A stretch of DNA of 8,568 bases from contig CANJKY010000104.1 in assembly GCA_947474875.1 (NCBI GenBank), positions 1-8,568 on the forward strand, read 5' to 3'. The DNA is from Gemmataceae bacterium (lineage in GTDB: Bacteria > Planctomycetota > Planctomycetia > Gemmatales > Gemmataceae). The notes below the pieces were generated by a model, which worked only from the letters and a program-made list of their open reading frames with translations, was not told the DNA's origin and did not search any database. The translations under genes and the position numbers were made by a program. This document shows, one piece after another, positions 6,220-8,568 of the stretch. The first letter of the stretch is position 1. Every line of letters begins with the position of its first letter.

Positions 6220-7569
6220 TCACACCACCTCCACCTTCGCCGGCACCACACTCTTGGCAATCAGCGCCGGCCAGTAGGCGAACACCTCTCGCACCGCCGC
6301 CCGGCCGGTGGTGTACCCGGTGGTGCCGGCGAACCCGCTCGTGACGAGCGGGGCGAACTCCTTGGTGAACCGCTCCACGTTCGCCTTCTTCGCATCCCTG
6401 ACCGCGACGCGGAGGACCACCTCGGGCGGGTCGGCGGTCGGCGTCACGCCCGGCACGCAGTCGCCGGCTCCCAGCACCTCGACGTAGCTGTGTTCGAACG
6501 TGTGCCCGGCCTGCTTCAGCCGGTCGAGCAGGATGGCCCCGCTCTTGCGGGCCCTCGCCGCCGCATTCGGGCCGGGGATGACCAGCGTGCCGGCGGCCGT
6601 CCACCCGTCGCGGTAGGCGATGCTCACCTTGTAGCTGTCGCTCGCCGGGTGCCCCTTCGCCCCGGCGCACCGCACCACGTCCGGGGCTTCCTGCGTGAAC
6701 GTCGGGGTGGTGAAGTCGGCCACCACGTCCGGGGTGTAGTACCGGGCCGGGTCGACCACCTCGTACAGCAGTTGCTCAGCCACCGTTTCCAGGTTCACCG
6801 CCCCGCCGGTGTTCGCCGGCTTACTGATGGTGAACGACCCGTCTTCCGAAATGTCCACGAACGGGTAGCCGACGGTTTCCAGGTGCGTGGAATCGTCGGC
6901 GTTGATCCACAGCCCGCCGGTGGCCTGCGCCCCGCACTCGATCAGGTGCCCGGCCACGCTGCCCGCACACAGCCGGTGCCAGTCGTCGAGCGGCCAGCCG
7001 AACTCGTACATGCACGGCCCGACCACCAGCGCCGCGTCCGCCACCCGGCCGGTGACGACGATCGAAGCGCCCCGCTTCAGCGCCTCCGCGATCGGCGCCG
7101 AGCCGAGGTAGGCGTTCGCACTGACAACCCGTTGTCGCACGGTGGAAAGCGGCTCGCCGGTGTCCAGGTGGTTGAGCGGATGCCCGGCCGCGATCAACTC
7201 GTCCAGCCGCGGTAGCAGGTCGTCGCCGGACACCACGCCGATCTTGCGATCCGTGATGCCCGCCTTCGTCAGCGTCTCCTTCGCCGCGGCGGCGCACGCC
7301 GCCGGGTTCATCCCGCCGGCGTTGGTCACGATTTTCAGTCCCGGCTGCTTCTTCAACTGCGGGGCGAGCCGGCCGAGCACCTCGACGAAATCGGTGGCGT
7401 ACCCGGCGGTCGGGTCGCGCTGCCGCAGCAGCGCCAGGATCGACATGGTGAGTTCGGCGAGGTACTCGAGCGTCAGGTAGTCCAGGTTCCCGGCCTCGGC
7501 CAGCCGCACCGGGGCGTCCACACTGTCGCCCCAGAACCCGCACCCGTTGCCGATCCGGATTCGCTTCAT
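6220..7569 (-). CDS. AtuA-like (DUF1446) family protein
   Basis: The product has 449 residues and matches the DUF1446/acyclic terpene utilisation AtuA family over its full length. Recognisable blocks are GNGCGFWGDS (7-16), VTNAGGMNP (81-89), VVTGRVADAALVVGP (171-185), TGGAVN (254-259) and GTTGYTTGR (415-423). The best-known member, AtuA of Pseudomonas, belongs to the acyclic terpene (citronellol/geraniol) degradation cluster, but its exact reaction is not settled. No terpene or acyl-CoA genes are nearby, so a terpene role should not be assumed here. The short DUF4387 partner often found fused to or beside AtuA is not in the window. No signal peptide is visible, so it is probably cytoplasmic. 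The ATG at 7569 gives the family-typical start MKRIRIGNG; an in-frame ATG at 7590 would add seven residues. Neither has a clear Shine-Dalgarno site. It is the first gene of a two-gene unit with the ADP-ribosylglycohydrolase. Confidence 0.88.
   Translation of the reverse strand: MKRIRIGNGCGFWGDSVDAPVRLAEAGNLDYLTLEYLAELTMSILALLRQRDPTAGYATDFVEVLGRLAPQLKKQPGLKIVTNAGGMNPAACAAAAKETLTKAGITDRKIGVVSGDDLLPRLDELIAAGHPLNHLDTGEPLSTVRQRVVSANAYLGSAPIAEALKRGASIVVTGRVADAALVVGPCMYEFGWPLDDWHRLCAGSVAGHLIECGAQATGGLWINADDSTHLETVGYPFVDISEDGSFTISKPANTGGAVNLETVAEQLLYEVVDPARYYTPDVVADFTTPTFTQEAPDVVRCAGAKGHPASDSYKVSIAYRDGWTAAGTLVIPGPNAAARARKSGAILLDRLKQAGHTFEHSYVEVLGAGDCVPGVTPTADPPEVVLRVAVRDAKKANVERFTKEFAPLVTSGFAGTTGYTTGRAAVREVFAYWPALIAKSVVPAKVEVV
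6228..6232 (-). promoter_or_regulatory. Ribosome binding site for the ADP-ribosylglycohydrolase gene, inside the upstream gene
   Basis: GGAGG on the minus strand, nine bases before the GTG at 6218, lies within the last codons of the AtuA-like gene. This arrangement is typical of translational coupling and supports the GTG start. Confidence 0.55.
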
Positions 7570-7803
7570 GACGTGTTCGCGGGGCTGCATTTGTGGGAGG
7601 TGTCGGAATCTTATGCTGGCGGGTGGGCAGCGGCGTGAGACCCCTCTCACTCATAGTTTTTTCGGCTACCCAAGTGCCGGGGCCGGCGCGTAGAGTGCGT
7701 CCATCACCATTCGACTGGTCGCCGAGTCAGGAACACACAACCGCTACCCAACCCGGACCGCCCCCGGCCGTGCGCCCCGCACCGGCCCGGCGCCCCCATT
7801 CCC
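7570..7803. other. Divergent intergenic region between the AtuA-like and DUF1559 genes
   Basis: No gene is supported here. The region should hold the promoters for both flanking genes. The only AT-rich patch is around 7651-7663 (TCATAG followed by six T). A dyad lies at 7635-7650. Weak -10-like sequences occur at 7608-7613 (minus, TAAGAT) and 7691-7696 (plus, TAGAGT), neither with a good -35. The last 60 bases before the DUF1559 gene are C-rich and lack a Shine-Dalgarno site ahead of the ATG at 7804. Confidence 0.5.
7635..7650. promoter_or_regulatory. Perfect dyad GTGAGA-CCCC-TCTCAC, possible operator
   Basis: Six-base arms flank a four-base C spacer, about 65 bases upstream of the AtuA-like start and about 170 upstream of the DUF1559 start. 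Six bases after the dyad there is a run of six T on the + strand (7657-7662). No + strand gene lies upstream to terminate, so an operator or leader hairpin is more likely than a terminator. Confidence 0.3.
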
Positions 7804-7808
7804 ATGAC

Positions 7809-7812
7809 GGAG
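7809..7812 (+). promoter_or_regulatory. Ribosome binding site favouring the GTG start of the DUF1559 gene
   Basis: GGAG lies six bases before the GTG at 7819. The alternative ATG at 7804 is preceded only by C-rich sequence. Confidence 0.45.
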
Positions 7813-7818
7813 CCCGCC

Positions 7819-8568
7819 GTGTCTCAGCCACTCTCCCGCCGGTCGGCGTTCACCCTGATCGAGCTGCTGGTGGTGATCGCCATCATCGCCATCCTCATCG
7901 GCCTGCTCCTGCCGGCCGTGCAAAAAGTGCGGGAGGCCGCCGCCCGCATGTCGAGCATGAACAACATCAAGCAGATCGGGCTGGCCGCACACAACGGGCA
8001 CGACTCGCTCGGGGTGCTGCCGCCGGCGGTGGCGTTCTGGTGGAGCAACCCGGCGTACACCGGCGGGTACACGACCAGCGACGGCACGTTCTTCTTCTGC
8101 CTGCTGCCGTACTACGAGCAGGGGGTGATCCAGAACAACATCAGCAACTGGCCGGGCAGCGGGCTGGGGCAGTTGGGCAGCACCACCCAGGCGGCCATGA
8201 GCGTGCCGCTGAAGGTGCTCGTCGCCCCGAACGACCCGACCGGGGTGGGGGACGTCGCCCGCGGCGAGTTCTCCGCCAGCTGGATGTGGCAGAACCCGAC
8301 GGACGTGGCCCTGTGCAGCTACGCGTGCAACTTCCAGGTGTTCGGCCGGCCGGACAACATGGTGGAGCCGAGCATCTGGAGCTGGCACAAGACGCACGGC
8401 CAGCGGAAGTTGACGGACATCACCGACGGGCTGAGCAACACGGCGTTCATCGCCGAGAAGCGCAAAGCCTGCGGACCGGCCGGCATGCCGAACAACTCGG
8501 ACACCTGGGGCACCGCCTGGGGGCACCCGGCCGAGGACGCGTACTGGCCGGTGTTCGCCCGCATCAAC
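7819..8568 (+). CDS. DUF1559 family pilin-like protein, 3' end cut by the window
   Basis: The first 250 residues are visible without a stop. The N-terminus is a class III prepilin signal: a short basic leader ending RRSA, then FTLIELL with the required glutamate at position +5 (E15), and a hydrophobic helix to about residue 34. Prepilin peptidase should cut between A10 and F11; the residue before the cut is alanine, not the usual glycine. The helix runs into LPAVQKVREAAARM and NIKQIGLAAHN (49-59), the start of the DUF1559 domain. ITDGLSNTAFIAEK (201-214) is the second family signature. Members are exported, pseudopilin-like proteins found in dozens to hundreds of copies per planctomycete genome, with unknown individual roles. 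I prefer the GTG start because of its Shine-Dalgarno site and normal leader length; the ATG at 7804 would add five residues. It is divergent from the AtuA-like gene. Confidence 0.9.
   Translation, partial: MSQPLSRRSAFTLIELLVVIAIIAILIGLLLPAVQKVREAAARMSSMNNIKQIGLAAHNGHDSLGVLPPAVAFWWSNPAYTGGYTTSDGTFFFCLLPYYEQGVIQNNISNWPGSGLGQLGSTTQAAMSVPLKVLVAPNDPTGVGDVARGEFSASWMWQNPTDVALCSYACNFQVFGRPDNMVEPSIWSWHKTHGQRKLTDITDGLSNTAFIAEKRKACGPAGMPNNSDTWGTAWGHPAEDAYWPVFARIN

Noticed and set aside
6219..6260. TTG start for the ADP-ribosylglycohydrolase, adding 14 residues
   Set aside because: It lies inside the upstream gene and adds an unusual basic/tryptophan stretch; the GTG at 6218 has its own GGAGG.
5818..7215. 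A 465-residue + strand frame antisense to the hydrolase and AtuA-like genes
   Set aside because: R/H/P/G-rich with no domain; both opposite genes carry intact family motifs.
7744..8526. A 260-residue minus-strand frame antisense to the DUF1559 gene
   Set aside because: The + strand frame has an unmistakable prepilin leader and DUF1559 motifs; this one is low-complexity.

Overview
The window is very GC-rich, with nearly all third codon positions G or C. It looks like chromosomal DNA of a planctomycete, most likely a Gemmata-type organism. The main support is the gene families: a Pirellula/Verrucomicrobium-type protein with an N-terminal propeller and a C-terminal CxxCH haem site (96-3020), and a DUF1559 pilin-like protein with a class III prepilin leader (from 7819). 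Both families are strongly expanded in planctomycetes. The taxon is inferred from families and composition only.

Layout. A short leader (1-95) precedes the exported haem-binding protein on the + strand (96-3020). This gene converges on a block of four minus-strand genes. Read in their own direction these are an AtuA-like DUF1446 protein (7569-6220), a DraG-type ADP-ribosylglycohydrolase (6218-5118), a PAC2-family protein with a coiled-coil tail (5041-4088), and an endonuclease/exonuclease/phosphatase-family hydrolase (4005-3277). The first two are separated by one base and are probably translationally coupled. PAC2 has its own sigma70-like promoter (5079-5107) and Shine-Dalgarno site. After a divergent intergenic region (7570-7803), the DUF1559 gene starts on the + strand and runs off the window end.

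No shared pathway is evident among these genes. The haem protein and the DUF1559 protein are envelope or exported proteins. The AtuA-like/ADP-ribosylglycohydrolase pair is the only gene arrangement that strongly suggests a functional link. The PAC2 and EEP genes may be co-transcribed.

The most unusual content is non-coding. Two intergenic spaces hold elaborate inverted-repeat elements: 3059-3259, between convergent genes, and 4010-4099, between PAC2 and EEP. Each is an inverted doublet of a palindromic unit. Each unit carries GTAG at the outer foot of its hairpin, and each element contains short hairpins with GGA or TCC loops. In the first element the short hairpins show compensatory base changes, evidence that the fold itself is conserved. 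The architecture resembles REP doublets (REPIN/BIME), which in other bacteria are mobilised by RAYT (TnpA-REP) transposases. No such transposase is in the window, so that link is a hypothesis. I saw no tRNA, rRNA, CRISPR array, insertion sequence or phage gene.
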